Source: Xanthocytophaga flava
GTDB taxonomy: Bacteria > Bacteroidota > Bacteroidia > Cytophagales > 172606-1
Length of the DNA stretch: 64,000 nt
Assembly (NCBI GenBank): GCA_030068525.1
Contig: JASJOS010000010.1
Span: forward strand, 186,001 to 250,000
Direction: 5' to 3'
The notes beneath the pieces were generated by a model. The model ran no database searches. It was not told the DNA's origin and saw nothing but the letters and a program-made list of their open reading frames with translations. Positions 8,864-16,606 of the stretch are shown here, piece after piece; within the stretch, counting starts at the first letter, position 1; every line of letters starts with the position of its first letter. A program made the translations under genes and the position numbers.

Positions 8864-10561
8864 ATGAAAAAAACTTCCAACCTCCTGATCATTCAATTGA
8901 TCTTCTTTTCATGCTTGTTTATGCAAGTTACGGCTTACGGACAAACTTCGGATTTGGTAAAATCTGAAGGAATTACAAGTCCTTTGCATCAGGCAAATGT
9001 AGGTCGTATCACTTTTATGTCAAAAGGTATTCCCGTTGAGGAATACAAGGAAACAGACTTCCTGAAAACATTTGAGATAAAGGAAGGTATTGACTTGAGC
9101 ATACAAACTTATCTGGGTAATTCACTAACCAATTATCTTCATCCACTGGCTCCGAAGTTAACCGCAGATGAAGTAAATAGTTTGGGAAACTATCAGTTTA
9201 GTTTCTATGTAGACAATTCATTGATCTATAAAGAGAATTTACACCCTGGAGCAGGGCTTCCCGAAAATAAAAAGACAAAAACAGTCTTTCAGATACCTCT
9301 TATAAGCTCTACCAATGCAGATTCCTGGGGACGATATCTCTGGGGACGATTCATGGCCTATGGTGGAGAAGATGCCCTGGCTGTTGGGAAACCGCATCTA
9401 CTAAAAATAGAAATTCGTCCCTATGTAAAGAATCCGGATTTGGTAACAGGTAATATCATTGCTCACGGGGAAATAACGCTGACTGTGACTAAACCACAGG
9501 TAGATCCGGCTAAGCTACAGCCACAAGCTATTCAGCCTGGTAGTGGGTTCTCAATTTCAAATTTAAAATACGACAAAGAGAAAATAAAAGAACTCAATCA
9601 GAAAATTGAAGAGAAAACCTTCAAGCAGATTACCAGCATCGTAGTTCTTAAAGATGGACAACTCGTGTTGGAAGAGTATTTCAATGGGGCAACCAGAACT
9701 ACTTTACATGATCCCCGGTCTGTAGGGAAAACTTTTGCTTCAGCAGCAATGGGGATTGCCATTAAGGATGGATACATTAAAAATGAAAACCAGACGTTAG
9801 GCCAATTCTATAATCTGAAGGAGTTTAGTAATTATTCAGCCAGAAAAGACAGTGTAACCTTACGTAGTCTACTGATGATGAGTTCCGGGTTTGATGGATC
9901 AGATAATAATTCGGAATCTCCTGGCAATGAAGAAAATATGTATCCTACAAACAATTGGGTAAAGTTTGCATTGGATCTGCCAATGGATAAAGCCAAAGTG
10001 ATGGAGAAGAACTGGGATTACTTTACAGCAGGTGTAGTGGTATTGGGCGATGTGATTCACAAGAGTGTACCCGGCGGACTGGAGAAATATGCCGACGAAA
10101 AATTGTTTAAACCATTGGGAATAAAAAACTATAAATGGCAATATACGCCACAGCATGTAGCCAATACTGCCGGAGGCATACAACTTGCCTCGCTGGATTT
10201 TGCGCGATTTGGACAACTTTACCTAAATGATGGCAAATGGAATAACAAACAAATTCTTCCGCAAAAATGGGTGAATTCTTCTTTAGCAAAACAAGTGGCT
10301 TTGCCTGATGGAAGTGGGTCTTATGGCTATCTGTTCTGGAATAAAACCTATAAGGTAGGTAATGCCTCCTATGAAACGTATTATTGTAGTGGGAATGGAG
10401 GGAACAAAATATTTATTTTTAAAGAACTTGGATTAGTAGTAGTAGTTACGGCAACTGCCTATAATACTCCTTATGCACATCCACAAGTAGATAAAATCAT
10501 TCAGCGTTATATCTTACCAGCAGTAGTAACAGGAAATACTACTGTTAGTAGTGGAAAATAA
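8864..10561 (+). CDS. secreted serine hydrolase, class C beta-lactamase fold
   Basis: 565 residues from the ATG at 8864; an ATG at 8855 is the alternative. The signal peptide (MKKTSNLLIIQ ... TAYGQ) predicts export. Residues about 30-210 are a beta-rich N-terminal region of unknown family. Residues about 240-550 are a beta-lactamase-type domain with the nucleophile motif SVGK (S286, K289 by this start). The second motif, normally YxN, reads YFT in NWDYFTAGVVVLGDVIHK. The third KTG/HxG region appears as CSGNGGNKIF. It is more likely an esterase or peptidase than a resistance enzyme. Located directly after an AraC regulator. Confidence 0.8.
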   Translation: MKKTSNLLIIQLIFFSCLFMQVTAYGQTSDLVKSEGITSPLHQANVGRITFMSKGIPVEEYKETDFLKTFEIKEGIDLSIQTYLGNSLTNYLHPLAPKLTADEVNSLGNYQFSFYVDNSLIYKENLHPGAGLPENKKTKTVFQIPLISSTNADSWGRYLWGRFMAYGGEDALAVGKPHLLKIEIRPYVKNPDLVTGNIIAHGEITLTVTKPQVDPAKLQPQAIQPGSGFSISNLKYDKEKIKELNQKIEEKTFKQITSIVVLKDGQLVLEEYFNGATRTTLHDPRSVGKTFASAAMGIAIKDGYIKNENQTLGQFYNLKEFSNYSARKDSVTLRSLLMMSSGFDGSDNNSESPGNEENMYPTNNWVKFALDLPMDKAKVMEKNWDYFTAGVVVLGDVIHKSVPGGLEKYADEKLFKPLGIKNYKWQYTPQHVANTAGGIQLASLDFARFGQLYLNDGKWNNKQILPQKWVNSSLAKQVALPDGSGSYGYLFWNKTYKVGNASYETYYCSGNGGNKIFIFKELGLVVVVTATAYNTPYAHPQVDKIIQRYILPAVVTGNTTVSSGK

Positions 10562-10576
10562 TAATATACATTCTGG

Positions 10577-10628
10577 TTCATAACACATATAGGTCTGTAA
10601 TCAATTACAGGCCTATATGTGTTATGAA
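10577..10628 (+). terminator. long hairpin after the serine hydrolase gene
   Basis: TTCATAACACATATAGG pairs with a complementary CCTATATGTGTTATGAA arm, and an inner CTGTAA/TTACAG stem extends it. The result is a stem of over 20 bp with a few interior mismatches. There is little T-run after it, so its strength is uncertain. Confidence 0.65.
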
Positions 10629-10819
10629 CTAAATCTATTTTGTAAACGGCTATAAAAAAAGAGTGGCTAATTTATCCTTCCAATAGAATTTTGAAATGCT
10701 TCAATCTGCTTGCGTATTGCTTGAGTGATAGAAAAGTTTTGTGGTAAATAAGAATACGGAGTATTTTTTCGTATTTTGGTTGTTTAATTTCTCCTAAATG
10801 GTTTGTAGCGTTTTTTAGT

Positions 10820-11548
10820 ATGAGGACTTGGTTTATACTTTTATTTGGTAGTTTAACTCTATCTGCTTTTGGACAGAATACTCCATCAGGATATGATGCT
10901 CAGCAAAACCTGAATATGGCAGGTGCAACCAGTGGAGGTGGTATGACTGTAGTACGTGGGTTTGATAACAGATATGAGGGATTGCGTGGATCTCCCTATC
11001 TATTACAGCATTGGTGTAATGCCGATGTGACACTTGCCAATAGTAAAATCCAAAATGATGTACCTGTAAAATATGATGTCTACTCCAACCGGCTGGTAAT
11101 GCGTCGATCACAAGGTGATTCTGCAATTGTTGTATCTTCTTCTGTAAAAGGATTTCTGTTAAAAGATGTAATTACGGGACAAAATAGGCTTTTTGAACGA
11201 TTCCCAGATTTAAAGACTGACGACGCTATTTTGAAGGAAGAATATCTGGAAGTGTTGTATGAAGGAAAAACAGCTCTTCTGGTTCGATATGATAAAAAAG
11301 TACTCAAAGCTAGCTATCAGGGTGCTTATAGCTCTGGTCGTACCTATGATGAACTGATGGATGAGAAGAATTATTATATCCGCAAAGCCGATCAGACAAT
11401 AAACAAAGTGAAATTAGGCAAGAAAGCTGTGTTGGAACAGCTAAATGCCTCAGATGATTTGAAAAAGTTTATAGAACAGGAAAAACTGGACTTAAAAGAA
11501 ACCAAAGATGTGATCCGGTTGATGGAGTTTGCAGATCAGCAATCCTAA
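10820..11548 (+). CDS. exported protein of unknown function
   Basis: 242 residues. The first about 18 residues form a signal peptide (MRTWFILLFGSLTLSAFGQ). The mature protein contains a GFDNRYEGLRGSPYLLQHW segment and a mixed alpha/beta middle. A lysine/glutamate-rich helical C-terminus (KKAVLEQLNASDDLKKFIEQ) could form an amphipathic helix. I do not recognise a named domain. Similar exported proteins are, to my knowledge, common and uncharacterised in Bacteroidota. No operon partner: the downstream gene is convergent, 10 bases away. Confidence 0.6.
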   Translation: MRTWFILLFGSLTLSAFGQNTPSGYDAQQNLNMAGATSGGGMTVVRGFDNRYEGLRGSPYLLQHWCNADVTLANSKIQNDVPVKYDVYSNRLVMRRSQGDSAIVVSSSVKGFLLKDVITGQNRLFERFPDLKTDDAILKEEYLEVLYEGKTALLVRYDKKVLKASYQGAYSSGRTYDELMDEKNYYIRKADQTINKVKLGKKAVLEQLNASDDLKKFIEQEKLDLKETKDVIRLMEFADQQS

Positions 11549-11558
11549 TACCTGATAG

Positions 11559-12044
11559 TTAATCTGCCTGGTTAGAAATATCTTTAATGAAAGCTATTAA
11601 TCGGGCAGATTCTTTGAAGCCCATGTTTGTATGAAAGTCATAGCTTGACTGATTGTCAATTTCTATGTCAGACCCAACCTGATGACATCCTTTCTCCTTT
11701 AACCACTTCTCACCACGCTTAAACAGTGCCTGTGAGATGCCCATTCGTCTAAAGGCTGGTTTTACATAGATTCCTTCCACATAACCAGTAGGGGTAGAGT
11801 CAGAACCTTCTACATAATCGGTACGGATAGAAAGATGAAGAAATGCTACATTCTCGTCCTTGTGGTTAAATAGATAAATAACATGATTTTCCGGAGTTTG
11901 TAAAAGTTCCAGAAAATCATGTTTGAGTTCATCATACTCATTGTCTGGCCACAAATCCAAACCCATTTGAGTGAGTTCGTCCAGCTGTTGTTCTGATGCA
12001 GTAATGATAGATTGGGTAGAAGGATTCACAGTTGTAAATAGCAA
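11559..12044 (-). CDS. GNAT acetyltransferase resembling aminoglycoside 6'-N-acetyltransferase
   Basis: 161 residues, single GNAT domain. The acetyl-CoA loop is FRRMGISQALF (near residue 100). The sequence around it (IRTDYVEGSDSTPTGYVEGIYVKP and KGCHQVGSDIEIDNQSSYDFHTNMGF) closely follows the conserved blocks of chromosomal AAC(6')-I enzymes, including the family's DYV-G-D-S-P, EGI and F-HQ-GF pattern. Such enzymes acetylate the 6'-amino group of aminoglycosides. Whether this one confers resistance or acts on a native amine cannot be judged from sequence. It is convergent with the preceding exported-protein gene. Confidence 0.75.
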   Translation of the reverse strand: MLFTTVNPSTQSIITASEQQLDELTQMGLDLWPDNEYDELKHDFLELLQTPENHVIYLFNHKDENVAFLHLSIRTDYVEGSDSTPTGYVEGIYVKPAFRRMGISQALFKRGEKWLKEKGCHQVGSDIEIDNQSSYDFHTNMGFKESARLIAFIKDISNQAD

Positions 12045-12093
12045 GATATCAGGGCTTAAATATAGACTTTTTCAGTTATTCCTAAAAGATTTG

Positions 12094-12822
12094 CTAATTT
12101 AATGTAGATGAGTTGATAGGGTAAAGGAGTTGCCTTATAGAGGCTATATGAGATAATAAGACCAAGGGAACAACGCCGCTAGGTAACCAGACAAATGGAA
12201 AGTGTAAAACAGCAATATTGGGTTGGTCAAAACCAAATTGTTGAAATGGATAGGGAAATGACAGGATGGCATGGATAACCACGTTTAATAAAAGAACCAG
12301 GCACAGTATATTCCATACTAACAGTACTGTTCGGTTCAGTTGTTGGCGCACAAATCCAAAATAGTATATAAAGGGAGCAGAAAGTCCAGACAATATATCT
12401 AGATTCCTTCCTTCGAATGTCATGACTTCAGGAATAACCTTATAACTGAAAAGCCAGAACAATACCAGCTCTACAGGTATACGAATACTGTGTAAAAGCG
12501 TAAGTGTTTTAATGTCCAGTTGGGATAGGAAGTATTTTCCTGAAGAGGTGATACTAAGTATGCAAATACAAAGTAATGGTGGAGCGAGAAAGAAAATAGA
12601 ACGGGGAGGAATGGCTTGTGTATTGGTATAAAATCCTGTATAACTGACCATCATTTGTATAATTAGCCAAGACAAGATTACGAATAATGTGACTTTGGAT
12701 TGTTTTGCTGCCTTATAGAAAGCAAAAACAGTAAGAAGGGTAATTAGCACAAAGATCAGGCTGATATACAATGGGAGCGTTTCCATGGTTGTTAACGGAA
12801 ATAGTTGTTGAGAACCATACAA
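12094..12822 (-). CDS. multi-pass membrane protein of unknown function
   Basis: 242 residues from the ATG at 12822; the ATG at 12786 (METLPLYISL) leads directly into the first hydrophobic helix and may be the true start. About seven membrane helices are spread evenly through the protein, with short loops. No recognised domain or catalytic motif. It follows the Crp-family regulator gene by 54 bases in the same direction and may be its partner or target. Confidence 0.6.
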   Translation of the reverse strand: MYGSQQLFPLTTMETLPLYISLIFVLITLLTVFAFYKAAKQSKVTLFVILSWLIIQMMVSYTGFYTNTQAIPPRSIFFLAPPLLCICILSITSSGKYFLSQLDIKTLTLLHSIRIPVELVLFWLFSYKVIPEVMTFEGRNLDILSGLSAPFIYYFGFVRQQLNRTVLLVWNILCLVLLLNVVIHAILSFPYPFQQFGFDQPNIAVLHFPFVWLPSGVVPLVLLSHIASIRQLLYPINSSTLN

Positions 12823-12875
12823 AGGAAATACACCATAAGGGCAATATTCTTGTCAAATGGCAAGAAATGAATATC

Positions 12876-13490
12876 TTATTTTCGGCTAAACTCTTTACGA
12901 ATTCGACTGAGTGAGGTATCAGTTATACCTAGATAGGATGCGATGGTTTTCAAGGATGCATTCTGAAATATCTCCGGATTGGTATGTAACAGCTTGGTGT
13001 AACGTTCCTCTGCAGTATCCGTAATCATAGATAACATACGTATTTTTAAAGCAGAAAATCCCTGAACCAACATCGATCGGCCAAACTCTCTGAATTCAGG
13101 AATAGAATGAAACAGCTTGTTAACCTGTTCATACGTAATATACCATCCGCTACAATTGGTCAATGCCTGAATGTTCTCTCTGGATGGAATACGATTGAAA
13201 AAAGAAGAAACTTCAAATACAACTTGATTTTGAGCATAAAAATTGGTGGTTACTTCATTACCTTCTGTATTATGAGCAAAGGCTCTCATAAAGCCCGTAT
13301 CCAGAAAAAGGTATTCGTTAAGAATCTGTCCTTCCTGTAAATGGAAATCATGTTTGTTAATGTGTTTTGCTCGAAAGTTAGAAGCAATTTCTCTAGCTGT
13401 AGTGGCAGAAACAAGATTGGTACTTCTGAGAAAGTAAATAAGTTTTTCCTGATTGCTATGATTGGATGAACTATGTAAAGAATGTTCCAT
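12876..13490 (-). CDS. Crp/Fnr family transcriptional regulator
   Basis: 204 residues. Residues about 25-120 form a cyclic-nucleotide-binding-like beta roll (HDFHLQEGQILNEYLFLDTGFMRAF, NEVTTNFYAQNQVVFEVSSFF). A long dimerisation helix follows, with a short helix-turn-helix at the C-terminus (LKTIASYLGITDTSLSRIRKEF). The phosphate-binding residues of true cAMP receptors are not evident, as is usual for Bacteroidota members. The downstream membrane protein gene is probably co-transcribed. Confidence 0.85.
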   Translation of the reverse strand: MEHSLHSSSNHSNQEKLIYFLRSTNLVSATTAREIASNFRAKHINKHDFHLQEGQILNEYLFLDTGFMRAFAHNTEGNEVTTNFYAQNQVVFEVSSFFNRIPSRENIQALTNCSGWYITYEQVNKLFHSIPEFREFGRSMLVQGFSALKIRMLSMITDTAEERYTKLLHTNPEIFQNASLKTIASYLGITDTSLSRIRKEFSRK

Positions 13491-13653
13491 TGGTGGAGAT
13501 ATACTTTTAGATACTCGGATGGCTAACTATAGGTTAAAATAATGGATTGCGGTTAATTTATAGTGGAATGTTGCTGTGTAATATTCTTAGTTACTTTCCA
13601 AACTATAAAATTTTGTCAGCTATAAATCCAAATAAAAAAATATGACGTTAATC

Positions 13654-13685
13654 TTGCTTTTTAAAAAGACACTTCTTTATCTTTG
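13654..13685 (+). promoter_or_regulatory. trp operon promoter
   Basis: TTG at 13654-13656, a 21-base spacer and TATCTTTG at 13678-13685 match the Bacteroidota TTG-N19-21-TAnnTTTG consensus. Transcription would start near 13692, just upstream of the leader peptide ATG at 13706. Confidence 0.7.
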
Positions 13686-13705
13686 TGATATACTATTTTA
13701 AGTAC

Positions 13706-13780
13706 ATGAAATCAAATCTGGTAAATACTGCATGGTGGTGGCACATTTCAAATCGGAATGTGAACGGCCCTGTATTGTAA
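13706..13780 (+). CDS. trpL: trp leader peptide with three consecutive Trp codons
   Basis: A 24-codon frame begins MKSNLVNTAWWWH. Codons 10-12 (13733-13741) are three consecutive TGG codons, and the frame ends with TAA at 13780. Tryptophan is rare in proteins, so a WWW run in a tiny frame between a promoter and a terminator upstream of trpE is the hallmark of ribosome-mediated attenuation. A ribosome stalled on uncharged tRNA-Trp would cover the first pairing segment at 13742-13747; one that reaches the stop would cover the second. Confidence 0.85.
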   Translation: MKSNLVNTAWWWHISNRNVNGPVL

Positions 13781-13837
13781 TGCCATAAGAAGATATATTC
13801 GAAAGGCTTGCTGTTCACATAACAGCAAGCCTTTTTT
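13742..13837 (+). promoter_or_regulatory. trp attenuator (segments 1-4)
   Basis: Four pairing segments are visible. Segment 1 CACATT (13742-13747) pairs with segment 2 AATGTG (13757-13762). Segment 2, as ATGTGAAC (13758-13765), can pair perfectly with segment 3 GTTCACAT (13813-13820), forming an 8-bp antiterminator. Segment 3 is also part of the terminator (13803-13837). Stalling at the Trp codons would block 1:2 and favour 2:3, giving readthrough into tRNA-Trp and trpE. Completion of the leader peptide would block segment 2 and favour termination. The mechanism is inferred from this classical architecture. Confidence 0.82.
13803..13837 (+). terminator. trp attenuator terminator
   Basis: AAGGCTTGCTGTT (13803-13815), a CACAT loop and AACAGCAAGCCTT (13821-13833) form a 13-bp perfect stem running into six T residues (13832-13837). 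This is a strong intrinsic terminator before tRNA-Trp and trpE. Confidence 0.9.
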
Positions 13838-13845
13838 GTTTTCAC

Positions 13846-13919
13846 ACAGGAGTAGTTTAATGGTAAAATGTCTGTCTCCAAAACTGAAGTTCGGGGTTCG
13901 AGTCCCTGCTCCTGTGCCA
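13846..13919 (+). tRNA. tRNA-Trp (anticodon CCA)
   Basis: The acceptor stem ACAGGAG/CTCCTGT (7 bp) is perfect. The D arm is GTTT/AAAT. The anticodon loop CTCCAAA gives anticodon CCA at positions 34-36, and the five-base anticodon stem has one T-T mismatch. The T arm is CGGGG-TTCGAGT-CCCTG. The discriminator base is G and an encoded CCA follows (13917-13919). It begins 8 bases after the attenuator T-run and ends 33 bases before trpE, so it is probably transcribed as part of the trp operon and released by RNA processing. Confidence 0.93.
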
Positions 13920-13952
13920 GATCTATCTATAATTCTTTAAACGGTTAGAACC

Positions 13953-15398
13953 ATGTCTTTTCAAGTCCATACACGTTATCGACAACTTCTTGCAGATACA
14001 GTGACTCCTGTCAGTATTTACCTTAAGTTAAGAGATAAGTTTGTAAATACAATTTTGCTGGAAAGCTCTGATTATCATGGTAATGAAAACTCATTTTCCT
14101 ATATCTGTTGCCAACCAGTTGCCAAATTTGAAGTTTCTGGAAACTATATTATTGAACAGTTTCCGGATGGTTCAAGTTGTTCTACAGAGATCAAAGAGAG
14201 ATCCCAGGTATTGACCGCATTGGAAGCCTTCGGCAAAAGCTTTCAGAAATCTGAAAAAGACAAGTTTCCATTTATTCATAATGGGTTGTTTGGGTATATG
14301 TCTTACCCCTCTGTACAGTATTTTGAAGACATTAATCTTAAGGATACCCATTCTATTCCAGATATTATCTACCAAGTCTTTCGGTATGTAATAGCCATTA
14401 ACCACTTCAAAGATGAAATGTTTGTCTTTGAGCATGAATATCAGAATAAAGAAGGAAAAGTTGTATATAAAGAAGAACCACAGGAAAGTAATCTGAATTA
14501 CCTGATTTCATTGATTCAAAACTTGAATTACCCTTCCTATCAGTTCAAACTACAGGGAACCGAGCGTTCTAATCTGACAGACGAAGAATTTCTGGCTATA
14601 TTGGAAAAAGGAAGATACCATTGCAAGATTGGAGATGTATTTCAGATTGTACTCTCCAGACGTTTTGAACAGCAGTTTCAGGGAGACGAGTTTAATGTAT
14701 ACCGGGCACTGCGTTCTGTAAATCCCTCTCCGTATCTGTTCTACTTCGACTATGGCAATTTCAAAATATTTGGTTCTTCCCCGGAAACACAAATTTCAAT
14801 CAAAGGAGATACTGCTGCCATCTATCCAATCGCCGGAACTTTCCGGAGAACAGGCAATGACCAGGCAGATGCAGAACTAGCCCAAAAGCTATATGATGAC
14901 CCTAAAGAAAATGCAGAGCATGTGATGCTGGTAGATCTGGCCCGTAATGATTTAAGCCGTCACAGCCATGATGTCACTGTCGAAACATTTAAGGAAATAC
15001 AATATTACTCTCATGTAATTCACCTCGTTTCTAAAGTAACAGGAGAAATAGAGGAACAAACAAATCCTCTGCAACTGGTAGCCGATACCTTCCCTGCCGG
15101 AACCCTTTCCGGAGCCCCTAAACACAAAGCTATGCAACTCATAGATCGGTACGAACCTACAAGCCGGAGTTTTTATGGCGGCTGTATTGGCTTTATGGAC
15201 TTCAATGGAGATTTTAATCATGCCATTATGATCCGATCTTTCCTAAGCAAAGACAATACATTGTATTATCAGGCTGGAGCTGGTGTTGTATTTAAGTCTC
15301 AGATAGAGAGTGAATTGCAAGAGGTAAATAACAAGATTGCCGCTTTGCGGCGGGCAGTGCAGCTAGCTGGCGTAAACCTTAATTATGACCACGATTAA
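13953..15398 (+). CDS. trpE: anthranilate synthase component I
   Basis: 481 residues, the chorismate-binding subunit that makes anthranilate with TrpG. The C-terminal catalytic region carries the family blocks GDVFQIVLSRRF, NPSPYLFYFDYG, GSSPE, PIAGTFRRTG, ENAEHVMLVDLARNDL, FPAGTLSGAPKHKAM and FYGGCIGFMDFNG, ending with QAGAGVVFKSQIESE. The N-terminal region (about 1-150) is the usual feedback-binding domain. The LLESS element near residue 30 is the tryptophan-binding motif of feedback-inhibited enzymes. First biosynthetic gene after the attenuator and tRNA-Trp. Confidence 0.96.
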   Translation: MSFQVHTRYRQLLADTVTPVSIYLKLRDKFVNTILLESSDYHGNENSFSYICCQPVAKFEVSGNYIIEQFPDGSSCSTEIKERSQVLTALEAFGKSFQKSEKDKFPFIHNGLFGYMSYPSVQYFEDINLKDTHSIPDIIYQVFRYVIAINHFKDEMFVFEHEYQNKEGKVVYKEEPQESNLNYLISLIQNLNYPSYQFKLQGTERSNLTDEEFLAILEKGRYHCKIGDVFQIVLSRRFEQQFQGDEFNVYRALRSVNPSPYLFYFDYGNFKIFGSSPETQISIKGDTAAIYPIAGTFRRTGNDQADAELAQKLYDDPKENAEHVMLVDLARNDLSRHSHDVTVETFKEIQYYSHVIHLVSKVTGEIEEQTNPLQLVADTFPAGTLSGAPKHKAMQLIDRYEPTSRSFYGGCIGFMDFNGDFNHAIMIRSFLSKDNTLYYQAGAGVVFKSQIESELQEVNNKIAALRRAVQLAGVNLNYDHD

Positions 15399-15444
15399 GG
15401 TATCAACCAGATAATCTGAAAATTCATTCTTAACATACATACCC

Positions 15445-15933
15445 ATGAAAGTAGAACTCGCTACATTGGAAGATGCAGAAGAAATTCTGTATCTGCAAAA
15501 GCAGGCTTATCTATCAGAAGCCTTGCTTTACAACGATTTATCCATTCACCCAATAGTACAGAGTATTCGTTCTATTCGGGAAGAGTTTAAAAAAAGCTGG
15601 GTATGGAAAATACAGGATGGAAAAGCAATTGTAGGTTCGGTTCGTGCATTTGTAGATCAGGATACCTGTCATGTTCGAAAACTGATTGTCAAACCAAGTC
15701 ATCAGAATAGAGGGTTGGGGACATTATTGATGAACACAATAGATGAATCAATAACTCAGGTAAATCGATTTGAATTATTTACCGGACATAAAAGTTTGAA
15801 AAATATTACTTTATATCAGAAGCTGGGCTACGAACCTTTTCGGCAAAAGCCTTTACATGAGGGACTTACTCTGGTATATATGGAAAAGAAAACAGATAGT
15901 ACAAGAGCTTTATCAGAAGAAAGCTCTTGTTAA
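15445..15933 (+). CDS. GNAT family N-acetyltransferase
   Basis: 162 residues, single GNAT domain. The acetyl-CoA binding loop is KPSHQNRGLGTLLM near residues 88-102 (canonical Q/R-x-x-G-x-G/A). The C-terminal YQKLGYEPFRQ segment is also typical. It starts 46 bases after trpE in the same direction and so is probably in the trp transcript, although the family has no known role in tryptophan synthesis. Its last four bases overlap the 3' end of the convergent Doc-like toxin gene. Confidence 0.82.
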   Translation: MKVELATLEDAEEILYLQKQAYLSEALLYNDLSIHPIVQSIRSIREEFKKSWVWKIQDGKAIVGSVRAFVDQDTCHVRKLIVKPSHQNRGLGTLLMNTIDESITQVNRFELFTGHKSLKNITLYQKLGYEPFRQKPLHEGLTLVYMEKKTDSTRALSEESSC

Positions 15934-16337
15934 GCAGTTGCTTTGACAATATGTTCTTTAAACCACTTTTGAAGCCGTTCCAGTGTATACTTACCGGAAG
16001 CAACTTCCAGTGTGAAATCAATCAAAACCTGATCAGGCAAATCCGGATTGATTTTATAACCGTTGACGAGCAAAAATATCATGGCTGATTGCAAACCAGT
16101 ACGTTTATTGCCGTCTGAAAAAATATGGTTGGAAACAATACTGAACATATATACACCTGCTTTCTGATAAATTTCCGGATAGATAGGTTCGCCAAAGATT
16201 TCAGAACAGACAACTTCCAGTAAATAATCGAGGCGTTCCTCATTGAGGAAATTGCAGGGCAGAGCAAAATTGCCGCCAAACCGATCTGTTTGGTGCTTAT
16301 TGACAGCAATGATTTGTTTTTTAGATAAGTGCAGCAT
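15930..16337 (-). CDS. doc: Doc-type death-on-curing toxin
   Basis: 135 residues, Fic/Doc fold. The catalytic motif HIFSDGNKRTGL (H71, K78, R79) fits the Doc consensus HxFx(D/N)(A/G)NKR. The N-terminal LSKKQIIAVNKHQTDRFGG and the helical C-terminus also match the death-on-curing family, whose founder phosphorylates EF-Tu. A small antitoxin-like gene ends two bases upstream, the usual antitoxin-toxin order. The pair is oriented against the surrounding trp genes, lying between the GNAT gene and trpG. Confidence 0.88.
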   Translation of the reverse strand: MLHLSKKQIIAVNKHQTDRFGGNFALPCNFLNEERLDYLLEVVCSEIFGEPIYPEIYQKAGVYMFSIVSNHIFSDGNKRTGLQSAMIFLLVNGYKINPDLPDQVLIDFTLEVASGKYTLERLQKWFKEHIVKATA

Positions 16338-16338
16338 A

Positions 16339-16539
16339 TCAGGCTAAGACTTTCCAGACCTCTTTGTACTGGTCTGAGGTAGATTGAAGAAGTTGTTCAA
16401 ATGTAGACACTGCAATAGAGTCTGTATCAGATGAGTGGTTCTTTAGTTGTTGAATATGAACCAGTAGCTCATCCAGACAATGATCAGGCACTTCCTGAAT
16501 TTCTTTTACGAGAAGTTTTCTTTTTTCTGATGAAGGCAT
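16339..16539 (-). CDS. putative antitoxin of the Doc-like toxin
   Basis: 66 residues. The N-terminal part (EKRKLLVKEIQEVPDHCLDELLVH) is a charged amphipathic helix pair resembling DUF2281-type antitoxin starts. The C-terminal part (STFEQLLQSTSDQYKEVWKVLA) ends in a hydrophobic/aromatic tail that could cover the toxin active site, as the Phd tail does. The function is inferred from size and from immediate coupling to the Doc gene (one intervening base). It is not a clear Phd/YefM homologue. Confidence 0.65.
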   Translation of the reverse strand: MPSSEKRKLLVKEIQEVPDHCLDELLVHIQQLKNHSSDTDSIAVSTFEQLLQSTSDQYKEVWKVLA

Positions 16540-16606
16540 AGTGCAAAGAAATACGCGATATTTTTTACAATAAAAAAATAAGAATTCATATTTTAAAACT
16601 CTTGCT

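Noticed and set aside
13693-13881. Minus-strand 62-codon frame across the trp leader
   Set aside because: It covers the attenuator and half the tRNA on the opposite strand, with no protein-like features.
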